Shown here in pieces: positions 18,250-25,573 of a DNA stretch of 42,402 nucleotides (positions within the stretch are counted from its first letter, which is position 1; every line of letters begins with the position of its first letter). Position numbers and translations under genes: made by a program. The stretch spans positions 1 to 42,402 of the forward strand of contig SCUU01000123.1 in assembly GCA_004297065.1 (NCBI GenBank). Direction: 5' to 3'. The DNA is from Gallionellaceae bacterium (lineage in GTDB: Bacteria; Pseudomonadota; Gammaproteobacteria; Burkholderiales; Gallionellaceae). The notes beneath the pieces were generated by a model. That model made no database searches and was not told the origin of the DNA. It saw only the letters and a list, made by a program, of their open reading frames with translations.

Positions 18250-19956
18250 TTATGCCACAGCAGTTGCGCCATCCCAAGCAACGCCCAACGGGGATAACCC
18301 TGCCCGGTTAACGCCGCTGACCAGCGCCTTGATCGCGGCCGTCACGATGTTCGCGTCCATGCCCACACCGTAGCATGCGGCAGCGCCCCCAACATTCGCT
18401 ATCTCGATGAATGCGCAGGCGCGGGCATCACCCGCCTTGGCGCTGGCGGACATTGAGCGCTCTTCGTAACTACGCACCCGCACATTGATGCCCGCGCTTT
18501 GCAAGGCATGCACCGCCGCATCGACCGGACCGTTGCCTTCCCCTGCCAGCAAATGCGCTATGCCGTCTATTTCCACATTCAGGCGTATGCCTTGCACGTC
18601 GCCGCGTTCGTAAAGATGATGCTCCCGGTAACGCACGGGCGCAGCGCTATCCAGATAAGTCGCCGCGAACAACTGCCCTATTTCCGCAGCGCTGATTTCC
18701 CCGCCGCAACTGTCGGCCCGTTGCTGCACCACGCCAGAAAACTCGACCTGCAAACGGCGCGGCATGACGACGCCGCATTCCGCTTCCAGCAAGTAGGCGA
18801 TGCCGCCTTTCCCGGACTGGCTGTTGACGCGGATCACCGAATCGTAGCTGCGCCCGATATCCTTGGGGTCTACCGGAAGATAGGGCACATTCCAGCCCGC
18901 ATCCAACCGCGCAACCGCAAAGCCCTTCTTGATCGCATCCTGATGCGAGCCGGAAAACGCGGTAAACACCAAGTCGCCCACATAAGGATGGCGCGGATGT
19001 ATCGGCAACTGGTTGCAATATTCGACCGTGCGCGCCACCGCGTTGATGTCGGAAAAATCCAGCCCCGGAGCGATACCCTGCGTATAGAGATTCAACGCCA
19101 TGGTCACGATGTCCACATTGCCGGTGCGCTCGCCGTTGCCGAACAAACAGCCCTCGACGCGCTCGGCACCGGCCATCAGCGCGAGCTCCGCCGCCGCAAC
19201 GGCGGTGCCCCGGTCGTTGTGCGTGTGCACGCTGAGGACGACGCTGTCGCGCCGCGCGAGATGGCGGTGCATCCATTCGATCTGGTCGGCATACACATTC
19301 GGCGTGGCGAGTTCCACGGTGGCGGGCAAGTTGAGTATCACCTTGTTGTCCTGTGCAGCGCCCCATGCTGCGGTCACGGCATCGCAAATTTCGAGCGCGA
19401 ATTCGGGCTCCGCCGCCGAGAATGTTTCCGGGCTATATTCGAGCACCCACTGCGTTTCCGGCTGCTCTTCGGCAAGTTGCTTAATCAACTTGACCGAGGA
19501 GACTGCCATCTCGACCACCTCGGCGCGACTCATGCCGAACACGACATCGCGAAAATTTTGCGAAACCGGGTTGTAGACATGAACAATCGCCCGGCGCGCG
19601 CCCTTGAGCGACTCCATGGTGCGGCGGATCAAGTGCTCGCGCGCTTGGGTCAACACCTCGATGGTGACATCCTGCGGGATATGCCCGCGCTCGATCAGCT
19701 CGCGCACAAAATTGAAATCGGTGGCGGAAGCCGACGGAAAAGCGACTTCGATTTCCTTGAAGCCGATGTCGCACAGCATGCGGAACATACGCATCTTGCG
19801 CTCGGCATTCATCGGCTCGAACAGCGCTTGGTTGCCATCGCGCAAATCCGTGCTCATCCAGACCGGCGGCTGGGTGATGGTGTGGTTAGGCCATTGGCGG
19901 TCGGCAAGATTGAATGCAGGAAACGGGCGATACTTGGTTTCGGGATGCTGCAACAT
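18250..19956 (-). CDS. leuA: 2-isopropylmalate synthase, long (type 2) form
   Basis: LeuA condenses acetyl-CoA with 2-oxoisovalerate, the first committed step of leucine synthesis. The N-terminus LQHPETKYRPFPAFNLADR and WMSTDLRDGNQALFEPM mark the longer, yeast/actinobacterial-like LeuA class. VLSVHTHNDRGTAVAAAELA has the metal-binding His pair, and the C-terminal ~150 residues form the leucine-feedback domain. The ATG at 19956 is chosen since AAGGAG lies 8 bases before it; the GTG at 19965 overlaps that site. Product length is 568. It is the first gene of the leu operon and divergent from an Lrp-type regulator. Confidence 0.94.
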   Translation of the reverse strand: MLQHPETKYRPFPAFNLADRQWPNHTITQPPVWMSTDLRDGNQALFEPMNAERKMRMFRMLCDIGFKEIEVAFPSASATDFNFVRELIERGHIPQDVTIEVLTQAREHLIRRTMESLKGARRAIVHVYNPVSQNFRDVVFGMSRAEVVEMAVSSVKLIKQLAEEQPETQWVLEYSPETFSAAEPEFALEICDAVTAAWGAAQDNKVILNLPATVELATPNVYADQIEWMHRHLARRDSVVLSVHTHNDRGTAVAAAELALMAGAERVEGCLFGNGERTGNVDIVTMALNLYTQGIAPGLDFSDINAVARTVEYCNQLPIHPRHPYVGDLVFTAFSGSHQDAIKKGFAVARLDAGWNVPYLPVDPKDIGRSYDSVIRVNSQSGKGGIAYLLEAECGVVMPRRLQVEFSGVVQQRADSCGGEISAAEIGQLFAATYLDSAAPVRYREHHLYERGDVQGIRLNVEIDGIAHLLAGEGNGPVDAAVHALQSAGINVRVRSYEERSMSASAKAGDARACAFIEIANVGGAAACYGVGMDANIVTAAIKALVSGVNRAGLSPLGVAWDGATAVA

Positions 19957-20054
19957 GATGGCCACTCCTTTAAGAAATCAACGAGTGAAATCATAAAGAG
20001 AAATCCTAGGCATTAGCTTGCGCATTACCTCACGCCAACCACAATATAAGCAAT

Positions 20055-20080
20055 AATATTGCGCACATTCGCGAAATATT
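20055..20080. promoter_or_regulatory. Palindromic operator candidate in the leuA / lrp divergent region
   Basis: AATATTGCGC (20055-20064) is mirrored by GCGAAATATT (20071-20080), a 26-base imperfect palindrome in an AT-rich stretch between leuA and the Lrp-type gene. Position and symmetry suit an Lrp/AsnC dimer site, possibly autoregulatory and acting on leuA; this is inference. Confidence 0.45.
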
Positions 20081-20120
20081 TAAAATTACCATTAACGCCA
20101 ACCCATTTTTAGGGAATATT

Positions 20121-20582
20121 ATGAAACTCGATCGTTACGACTTACAGATTTTGCGCGTACTGCAAGAAGACGGGCGCGTCAGCAACCAAGATTTGGCTGA
20201 CCGCATCAGCCTCACGCCTTCGCCCTGCTTGCGCCGCTTGCACGCGCTGGAAGAATCGGGGCTCATCACCGGCTACCGCGCCTTGCTCGACGCCAAGAAA
20301 CTCGGCCTGTCCCTAACGGCGCTGATCCTGATTTCGATGGACCAGCACACGCCGGAACGCCTCGGCAACTTCGAGGCGAAAGTGGCGGAAATTCCCGATG
20401 TGCTGGAATGCCTGCTGATTACAGGACAGGATGCCGACTATCAGCTCAAGGTGGTGGTGAAAGACATGGATGCCTATCAGGAACTGCTGCTCAACCGGAT
20501 CACGCGCATCAAGGGCGTGACCGGCGTACACACCAGCTTCGTGTTGCGCAAAGTGGTGGACAAAACGGCGCTACCGCTTTGA
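20121..20582 (+). CDS. Lrp/AsnC family transcriptional regulator
   Basis: This is a 153-residue feast/famine regulator. The N-terminal winged helix-turn-helix (DRYDLQILRVLQEDGRVSNQ, then DLADRISLTPSPCLRRLHAL) is followed by the RAM ligand-binding/oligomerisation domain (LISMDQHTPERLGNFEAKVA; ECLLITGQDADYQLKVVVKD). AGGGA lies 6 bases before ATG. Its position divergent from leuA suggests control of the leu operon with an amino acid co-effector, by analogy to Lrp; which amino acid cannot be read from the sequence. Confidence 0.93.
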   Translation: MKLDRYDLQILRVLQEDGRVSNQDLADRISLTPSPCLRRLHALEESGLITGYRALLDAKKLGLSLTALILISMDQHTPERLGNFEAKVAEIPDVLECLLITGQDADYQLKVVVKDMDAYQELLLNRITRIKGVTGVHTSFVLRKVVDKTALPL

Positions 20583-20638
20583 GCCCGGAATGCATTAACC
20601 CCGGCGCAGTGGCTTCCGCAAGGATTATCTGGAACTAG

Positions 20639-20796
20639 TGTCGCAAACCAGAAATAACGGGACAAATGAAACGGATGGATTTTTTTGCCAGGCAAGGCGC
20701 AGACCCGCAGCCATATGGGGTATACGGCAAGGGGATGCAACGCGGCATGGCGAAAAAAGACGCCGTTTAATGTTGCGTTATTTCTGGTTTGCGACA
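20639..20796 (+). mobile_element. MITE-like repeat family A, complete copy (158 bp)
   Basis: The ends are TGTCGCAAACCAGAAATAAC and its inverse GTTATTTCTGGTTTGCGACA, giving inverted terminal repeats of about 20-25 bp. CTAG flanks both sides (20635-20638 and 20797-20800), which may be a 4-bp target duplication or a preferred target. The interior matches copies at 1-149 and 24193-24339. There is no transposase; it may be mobilised in trans. Its right end supplies the last codons and stop of cimA. Confidence 0.85.
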
Positions 20797-22370
20797 CTAG
20801 CCTGCTCCGGCGCAACCGTCAGCTTCACCAGCGCATATTCCAAGCTATCCGAGAGCGCGTGCCAGCTGGCATCAATAATGTTGGTGCTGGCGCCCACCGT
20901 CGTCCACACGTGGCCGCCGCCCCGGAAAGTAATCAGCACGCGAATTTGCGCGGAAGTGCCGTTGGCGCTATCCAGGATGCGCACTTTGTAGTCGATGAGC
21001 TTCACTGTTTTCAGCACCGGATAAGCCGCGGACAAGGCGCTGCGCAAAGCGGTGGAGAGCGCGTTCACCGGGCCGTTGCCTTCTGCCGCCACGAATTTGA
21101 CTTCGCCGCCAACCCTTACTTTCACAGTTGCCTCCGACAACAGGCCGCGACTCTGCCTGCGCTCGGTAATCACAAAATAATCGATCAGTTCAAAAGGCTG
21201 CACGTAATCGGGCCGTATGCGGTGCAGCATCAATTCCACGCTCGCCTCGGCCGCCTCGAAGGTGAAGCCTTCATGTTCCAGATGCTTGATGTGGTTGAGC
21301 ACGCGCTGCGCATCTTCGTTATCGAGATCGATCCCCAATGTTTTGGCATGGAACTGGATGTTGCCGCGACCGGACAATTCCGACACCACCGAACGCATCT
21401 CGTTGCCCACCAGCGCCGGATCGATATGCTGGTAGGTGTCGCTGGCTTTGAGGATGGCCGCCACATGGATGCCGCCCTTGTGCGCAAAGGCGCTGTGGCC
21501 GACGTAGGGCGCATGATTGAACAGCTTGAAGTTGACCACTTCGGCCACGAAACGCGACAGCGCAGTCAGTTCGCGCAATTGCGTCGGTGTCACCACCGGC
21601 TCGTTCATCTTGAGTTGCAGATTGGGGATGATGGTGGTCAGGTTGGCATTGCCCACGCGCTCGCCGTAACCGTTGATGGTGCCCTGCACCTGCGTGCAGC
21701 CGCCGCGCACCGCCGCCAGCGAATTGGCAACGCCGCAGCCGCTGTCGTTGTGGCAATGCGCGCCGAGCGGCGTGGCGATGTGTTTCTTCACCTCGCGCAC
21801 AATTTCCTCCACCTCCCACGGCAGTTTGCCGCCGTTGGTATCGCACAACACCAGCCAGTCCGCGCCCGCATCCGCCGCCGCGCGCAAGGTCGCCATGGCA
21901 TAGTCGCGGTTGGCGATGAAACCGTCGAAAAAATGCTCCGCGTCGAACACCACTTCGCGCCCGTGCGCTTTCATATAGCCCACGCTGTCGCGGATCATCG
22001 CCAGGTTCTCTTCCAGCGTGGCGGCGAGCACCAGCTTGACGTGATACTCCGAACTCTTGCCCACCATCGTCACCGCCGGCGTCGCCGCATCCAGCAGCGC
22101 TTGCAGGTTGGCGTCCTGCTCACATTGCAGATGCTTCTGCCGCGTGCGCCCGAAAGCCGCCAGCCTGGTAGCGCCGAAATCTATTTTGGCGGCGCGCGCA
22201 AAGAATTCCGCATCTTTGGGATTGGAACCCGGCCAACCGCCCTCGATGTAGTGAAAACCGAAATCGGCGAGACGCTTGGCGATCACCAGCTTGTCGTCCA
22301 CCGAAAGGGAAATATCCTCGCGCTGCGTGCCGTCACGCAAAGTGGTGTCGTACAGAAAAACTTGGCCCAT
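20778..22370 (-). CDS. cimA: (R)-citramalate synthase
   Basis: CimA condenses pyruvate and acetyl-CoA to citramalate, which LeuCD and LeuB convert to 2-oxobutyrate for isoleucine without threonine. The 530-residue protein starts MGQVFLYDTTLRDGTQREDI (DRE-TIM metallolyase signature with metal Asp), has GAHCHNDSGCGVANSLAAVR with the metal histidines, and a C-terminal LeuA-like regulatory domain ending near LVKLTVAPEQA. The features FHYIEGGWPGSNPKD and length distinguish the CimA class from LeuA. The final residues SVANQK and the TAA stop (20780-20778) are encoded by the terminal repeat of the MITE-like element. Confidence 0.93.
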   Translation of the reverse strand: MGQVFLYDTTLRDGTQREDISLSVDDKLVIAKRLADFGFHYIEGGWPGSNPKDAEFFARAAKIDFGATRLAAFGRTRQKHLQCEQDANLQALLDAATPAVTMVGKSSEYHVKLVLAATLEENLAMIRDSVGYMKAHGREVVFDAEHFFDGFIANRDYAMATLRAAADAGADWLVLCDTNGGKLPWEVEEIVREVKKHIATPLGAHCHNDSGCGVANSLAAVRGGCTQVQGTINGYGERVGNANLTTIIPNLQLKMNEPVVTPTQLRELTALSRFVAEVVNFKLFNHAPYVGHSAFAHKGGIHVAAILKASDTYQHIDPALVGNEMRSVVSELSGRGNIQFHAKTLGIDLDNEDAQRVLNHIKHLEHEGFTFEAAEASVELMLHRIRPDYVQPFELIDYFVITERRQSRGLLSEATVKVRVGGEVKFVAAEGNGPVNALSTALRSALSAAYPVLKTVKLIDYKVRILDSANGTSAQIRVLITFRGGGHVWTTVGASTNIIDASWHALSDSLEYALVKLTVAPEQASVANQK

Positions 22371-22417
22371 AGCATCGACATAGAGTTAAGTTGCGCAAAG
22401 TCTAGCATTTTCGCGTA

Positions 22418-23722
22418 TCAGTTTCTGTTATGCGGACTCCACGCCATCAGCAGCAAGCCCAGCAGCGCCACGCCCGCGCTGAAGGTATACACGGCCGAAG
22501 CCCCCCAATGCTGCCAGATCGGCCCGCTCGCCAAGCCGCCCAACATGCCGCCCGCGCCGTAGGTGAAACTGCCGAACAAGGCCTGCCCCTTGGACTGGTG
22601 CCTCCCCTTGAAATATTCATGCACCAGCCCCACCGAAGCGGCGTGATACGCGCCGAAGGTGAGCGCATGCAGCACCTGCGCGAACAACAGCAGCACGACG
22701 ATATCCACCGTCCAGCCGATGAGCAGGAAACGCAACACCGCCGCGCTGAGGCTGATGAGCAAAATGCGCGTGAAACCGAAGCGCCGCACCAGCGCGGGCA
22801 TGATGAAAAACACGCCGATTTCGCAGATCACCCCCAGCGCCCACAACCCGCCCACCGCGCTCTTCGCGTAGCCGTGTTCGACCAGATAGATGGAGTAGAA
22901 AGTGTAGTAAGGCCCGTGCGCCACGGACATCAGAAAACACGCGCCGAACAAGGCCAGCACGCGCGGCTGCAGCGCAATCTGTTTGATCGGCCGGCTATCG
23001 GTGTGGTGCGCCAACACCTCGGTCTTGGGTATCTGGCGCGAGAATATCAGGATGCCCAGCTCGCACACCAACCCCGCCCACAGCAGCCATGCGATGGCGA
23101 TATAGTCGAAGGCATAACCCAGCCCCACCACCGCCACGATGAAACCGATAGACCCCCAGGAACGGATGCGCCCGTAATGCGCGGTATTTTTGCCGAGGTA
23201 GCTCAGCGTGGTCGCCTCCACCAGCGGCATCGACGCGCTCCAGAAAAACGCCATCAGCACCAGCACGATGAACAGCCCCCAGAAACTGGTGGTGACGAAC
23301 ACCCCCAGATAGAACAAGGCGCTCAACATCGCCGCCACCTGCACCACCAGCAGGCGTTTGCCCGTGGCGCCCCGACACGGTGGGGCGCAGCCCTCTGGTG
23401 CGGGATAACCGGCGACTTGGCCACCGTTTGTTGGCGGCATAGTCGAATGGCTAGTAGTTTGATCAGGGGATGCCGGGCGGGTGGTCATACGACGGAAAAT
23501 TTTCTCAATACTGTCCCACCCGTCGTCGGCCAGCCAGCCCCATATAGCCGGGGCGAGCATGCGCATCACCGGCTGGATCGACAGCAGGATGGAAATCTCG
23601 ATGGCATCGAAATGGATGGATTGCAGGTACAAGCTCCAATAGGGTGCGAACATCCCGATGAAGGCGTAATAGAAAAAATAGAATCCGGCGATGCGCCAGT
23701 GATAGTTCTTGGTGGTGGACAT
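22418..23722 (-). CDS. MFS permease (MFS_1-like/HcaT type) with in-frame palindrome insertion
   Basis: This is an inner-membrane transporter of unknown substrate with about 12 hydrophobic segments. The start MSTTKNYHWRIAGFYFFYYA at 23722 is chosen because the frame upstream of it reads through non-conserved sequence. LSIQPVMRMLAPAIWGWLAD and SFWGLFIVLVLMAFFWSASM / PLVEATTLSYLGKNTAHYGR match the PucC/HcaT-like subgroup. The product is 434 residues, about 50 more than usual. The extra segment (about 67-119) falls in the cytoplasmic loop after WGWLAD and before GKRLLVVQ, contains SHSTMPPTNGGQVAGYPA and is encoded by a family C repeat and flanking repeats. Confidence 0.85.
   Translation of the reverse strand: MSTTKNYHWRIAGFYFFYYAFIGMFAPYWSLYLQSIHFDAIEISILLSIQPVMRMLAPAIWGWLADDGWDSIEKIFRRMTTRPASPDQTTSHSTMPPTNGGQVAGYPAPEGCAPPCRGATGKRLLVVQVAAMLSALFYLGVFVTTSFWGLFIVLVLMAFFWSASMPLVEATTLSYLGKNTAHYGRIRSWGSIGFIVAVVGLGYAFDYIAIAWLLWAGLVCELGILIFSRQIPKTEVLAHHTDSRPIKQIALQPRVLALFGACFLMSVAHGPYYTFYSIYLVEHGYAKSAVGGLWALGVICEIGVFFIMPALVRRFGFTRILLISLSAAVLRFLLIGWTVDIVVLLLFAQVLHALTFGAYHAASVGLVHEYFKGRHQSKGQALFGSFTYGAGGMLGGLASGPIWQHWGASAVYTFSAGVALLGLLLMAWSPHNRN
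23406..23453 (+). repeat. Palindromic repeat family C, unit 4, inside the MFS gene
   Basis: The 48-nt unit starts ATAACCGGCGACTTGGCCAC and ends CATAGTCGAATGGCT; CGACT pairs with AGTCG. It is followed by AGTAGTTTGATCAGGGG, close to the tail of units 1 and 3. In the same coding frame as in lysA it encodes SHST...QVAGYPA. Next to it, GCGCCCCGACACGGTGGGGCGC (about 23368-23389) forms another hairpin in the same insert. Confidence 0.8.
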
Positions 23723-24192
23723 GGCGGGCAAACAACAAAACGGCACGCATTCTACACCGCTGCGACGCGTCGGCATCCGCCACAGGCAAGCCGGGTGCGA
23801 TTCAAACTGATGTGTGGGAGCAAGCGGCTTGTGCTGACCGACTCTCACGGATAGGCCGATGTCTTTGTACGTCCCGGCACCGGTGGGAGCGACCTCCCGG
23901 TCGCGACAGCTTGGGAGGTGTTCATCGAATCGCGGTCAGGAGACCGCTCCCGCCGGCATACTCCTTGCGGGTGGAAAGTTGGATAGGGGGCTGGGGCGAA
24001 CGAGAAGCGGGTCAAGCAGGCAACCCGCGAAGCGGATGCTCGCAAAGACAATCTCCAATCCCTGCGGGATAACCAGCGACTTGGCTGCGGTCGTTTGCAG
24101 CCTAGTCGAATGGCTATAACCAATCACTTGGCAGCTCTTGTACTCTGCCCGCCAACGGCGGGTGGGGTGTGCTGCCTTAGTGATATGGCTAG
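23723..24192. repeat. Gene-free repeat cluster: partial REP, REP pair and two family C units
   Basis: No gene is supported between the MFS gene and the oxidoreductase. Present are: a partial REP-like piece (TGTGGGAGCAAGCGGCTTGT, about 23812-23831); an inverted pair of family B REPs (GGTGGGAGCGACCTCCCGGT at 23882 and the degenerate CGGTCAGGAGACCGCTCCC ending about 23951); and two abutting family C units, 24069-24115 (CGACTTGGCTGC / GCAGCCTAGTCG) and 24116-24190 (CACTTGGCAGC / GCTGCCTTAGTG, with a larger loop). The last unit ends directly at MITE copy 3. Confidence 0.75.
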
Positions 24193-24339
24193 TGTCGCAA
24201 ACCAGAATTAAACGGCGTCTTTTTCCGCCATGCCGCGTTGCATCCCCTTGCCGTATACCCCATACGGCTGCGGGTCTGCGCCTTGCCTGACAAAAAAATC
24301 CATCCGTTTCATTTGTCCCGTTATTTCTGGTTTGCGACA
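24193..24339 (-). mobile_element. MITE-like repeat family A, copy 3 (internally deleted)
   Basis: This is an inverted copy of the family A element. It starts TGTCGCAAACCAGAATTAAA and ends GTCCCGTTATTTCTGGTTTG CGACA. Compared with the copy at 20639-20796 it lacks about 11 bases next to one terminal repeat. CTAG precedes it (24189-24192) and CGAG follows it (24340-24343). It lies between the family C pair and the 3' end of the oxidoreductase gene. Confidence 0.8.
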
Positions 24340-24406
24340 CGAGTTGTTCCACCAGTTGTTTCACCCAGAAAGGGCAAACGGACCGCTACGCGAGTTTCAC
24401 GTAACG

Positions 24407-25426
24407 TCAGCGCGCAAAGGACAAGACCGTACGCCCGCGCGTTTCGCCGCGCAACATTCCGGGGAACACCTCCGGCAATGCCGCGAACGGGACGACATGG
24501 GCAATCTGCTCAAGATTTTGCGGACGTAAACCTGTCCCGAGCCCGGACGAAGGATCGCCCGCCAAGCGTTGCCATATTTGCTTACGCAGCGGCATCGCCG
24601 TCGCAGCGGAATCCACCCCCAACAACTTGACTCCGCGCAGGATGAACGGGAACACCGTGGTATGCAGCTCGACACCGCCCGCGTTGCCGAAGCTGGCAAT
24701 GACGCCGTCCTGCTGCATGGTGCGCGTAAGCCAGGCCAGGGTAGCACCGCCCACCGCATCCAGCGCACCCGCCCACCGCGCTTTTTCCAACGGGCGCGTG
24801 CCGTTCAAATCAACCTCGCCGCGCGGCAATATCTCGCTCGCGCCCAACGACCTCAGGTAAGCGTGCTCGCCATCTTTGCCGGTCAGCGCCACCACATGAT
24901 AGCCAAGCTGCGCCAGCATCTGGATCGCCAGACTGCCCACCCCGCCCGTCGCTCCGGTGACGATGACTTTACCTTTATCCGGCGCGAGTTCGTTCTGCTC
25001 CAGACGATGGATGGCCAGGGCGGCGGTGAATCCAGCCGTGCCCAAGGCCATCGCCTCGAACAAGGAAAGACTGGATGGCAACGCCACCACCCAATCGGCT
25101 GGGGCGCGCACATATTCGGCGAATCCGCCGTCGTGCGCCACGCCCATGTCGTAGCCAGTAACAAGCACCTCATCCCCTGCTTTAAAGCGCGTATCCGACG
25201 AACTCGTCACCGCGCCGGACACATCCACTCCCCCCACGCAAGGAAAACGGCGTATGACTTTGCCCGCCCCCGTCGCCGCGAGCGCATCCTTGTAGTTCAC
25301 ACTGGAATAATGTGCCTGAATGACCACCTCGCCGGGATCGAGATCATCCAGCGACAACTCGACGAAACGCCCGGCGGATTTGCCGTCTTCATCGAAAATG
25401 CGGTAGGCCTGAAATTGCGGGTTCAT
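24407..25426 (-). CDS. NADPH-dependent quinone/acryloyl-CoA reductase, YhdH/AcuI type
   Basis: This is a medium-chain dehydrogenase/reductase without zinc ligands. The 339-residue protein has FVELSLDDLDPGEVVIQAHY, SSVNYKDALAATGAGKVIRR, the MDR core TGYDMGVAHDGGFAEYVRAP, and the nucleotide-binding loop VIVTGATGGVGSLAIQMLAQ. These fit the YhdH/AcuI subgroup, whose characterised members reduce acryloyl-CoA to propionyl-CoA; the substrate here is inferred only by family. Near the C-terminus an 8-residue piece (PSSGLGTG, 24530-24553) appears added within RLAGD...LRPQNLEQIA, possibly another in-frame repeat. It is a single gene flanked by repeats. Confidence 0.9.
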   Translation of the reverse strand: MNPQFQAYRIFDEDGKSAGRFVELSLDDLDPGEVVIQAHYSSVNYKDALAATGAGKVIRRFPCVGGVDVSGAVTSSSDTRFKAGDEVLVTGYDMGVAHDGGFAEYVRAPADWVVALPSSLSLFEAMALGTAGFTAALAIHRLEQNELAPDKGKVIVTGATGGVGSLAIQMLAQLGYHVVALTGKDGEHAYLRSLGASEILPRGEVDLNGTRPLEKARWAGALDAVGGATLAWLTRTMQQDGVIASFGNAGGVELHTTVFPFILRGVKLLGVDSAATAMPLRKQIWQRLAGDPSSGLGTGLRPQNLEQIAHVVPFAALPEVFPGMLRGETRGRTVLSFAR

Positions 25427-25473
25427 ATCTTTTCCTTATTCCAATGCCCGTTCAAAACCGCAGCGCCACAAGC

Positions 25474-25545
25474 TGTGGGAGCGGCCTCCCGGCCGCGATT
25501 GGAGCGCGCCTCCAAACCTGTCGCGACCGGGAGGTCGCTCCCACA
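25474..25545. repeat. REP/BIME family B, inverted pair with compensatory arm
   Basis: The left arm TGTGGGAGCGGCCTCCCGGC and the right arm TCGCGACCGGGAGGTCGCTC are inverted REP units. Each unit is also a hairpin: GCGGCC-TCCC-GGCCGC on the left, GCGACC-TCCC-GGTCGC on the right. The A-to-G change in the left arm is matched by its partner. It sits just past the 3' end of the GGDEF-EAL gene. Confidence 0.8.
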
Positions 25546-25573
25546 AAAAACCTATACCGCCACACCATTAAAA

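Noticed and set aside
20685-22562. A 625-residue plus-strand open frame starting in the MITE
   Set aside because: It runs antisense through cimA; the composition is that of a shadow frame and cimA is unambiguous.
2216-24190. Family C units as integron attC sites
   Set aside because: They share the idea of fixed ends and a variable palindrome, but the ends do not match the RYYYAAC/GTTRRRY consensus and no integron integrase or cassette array is seen.
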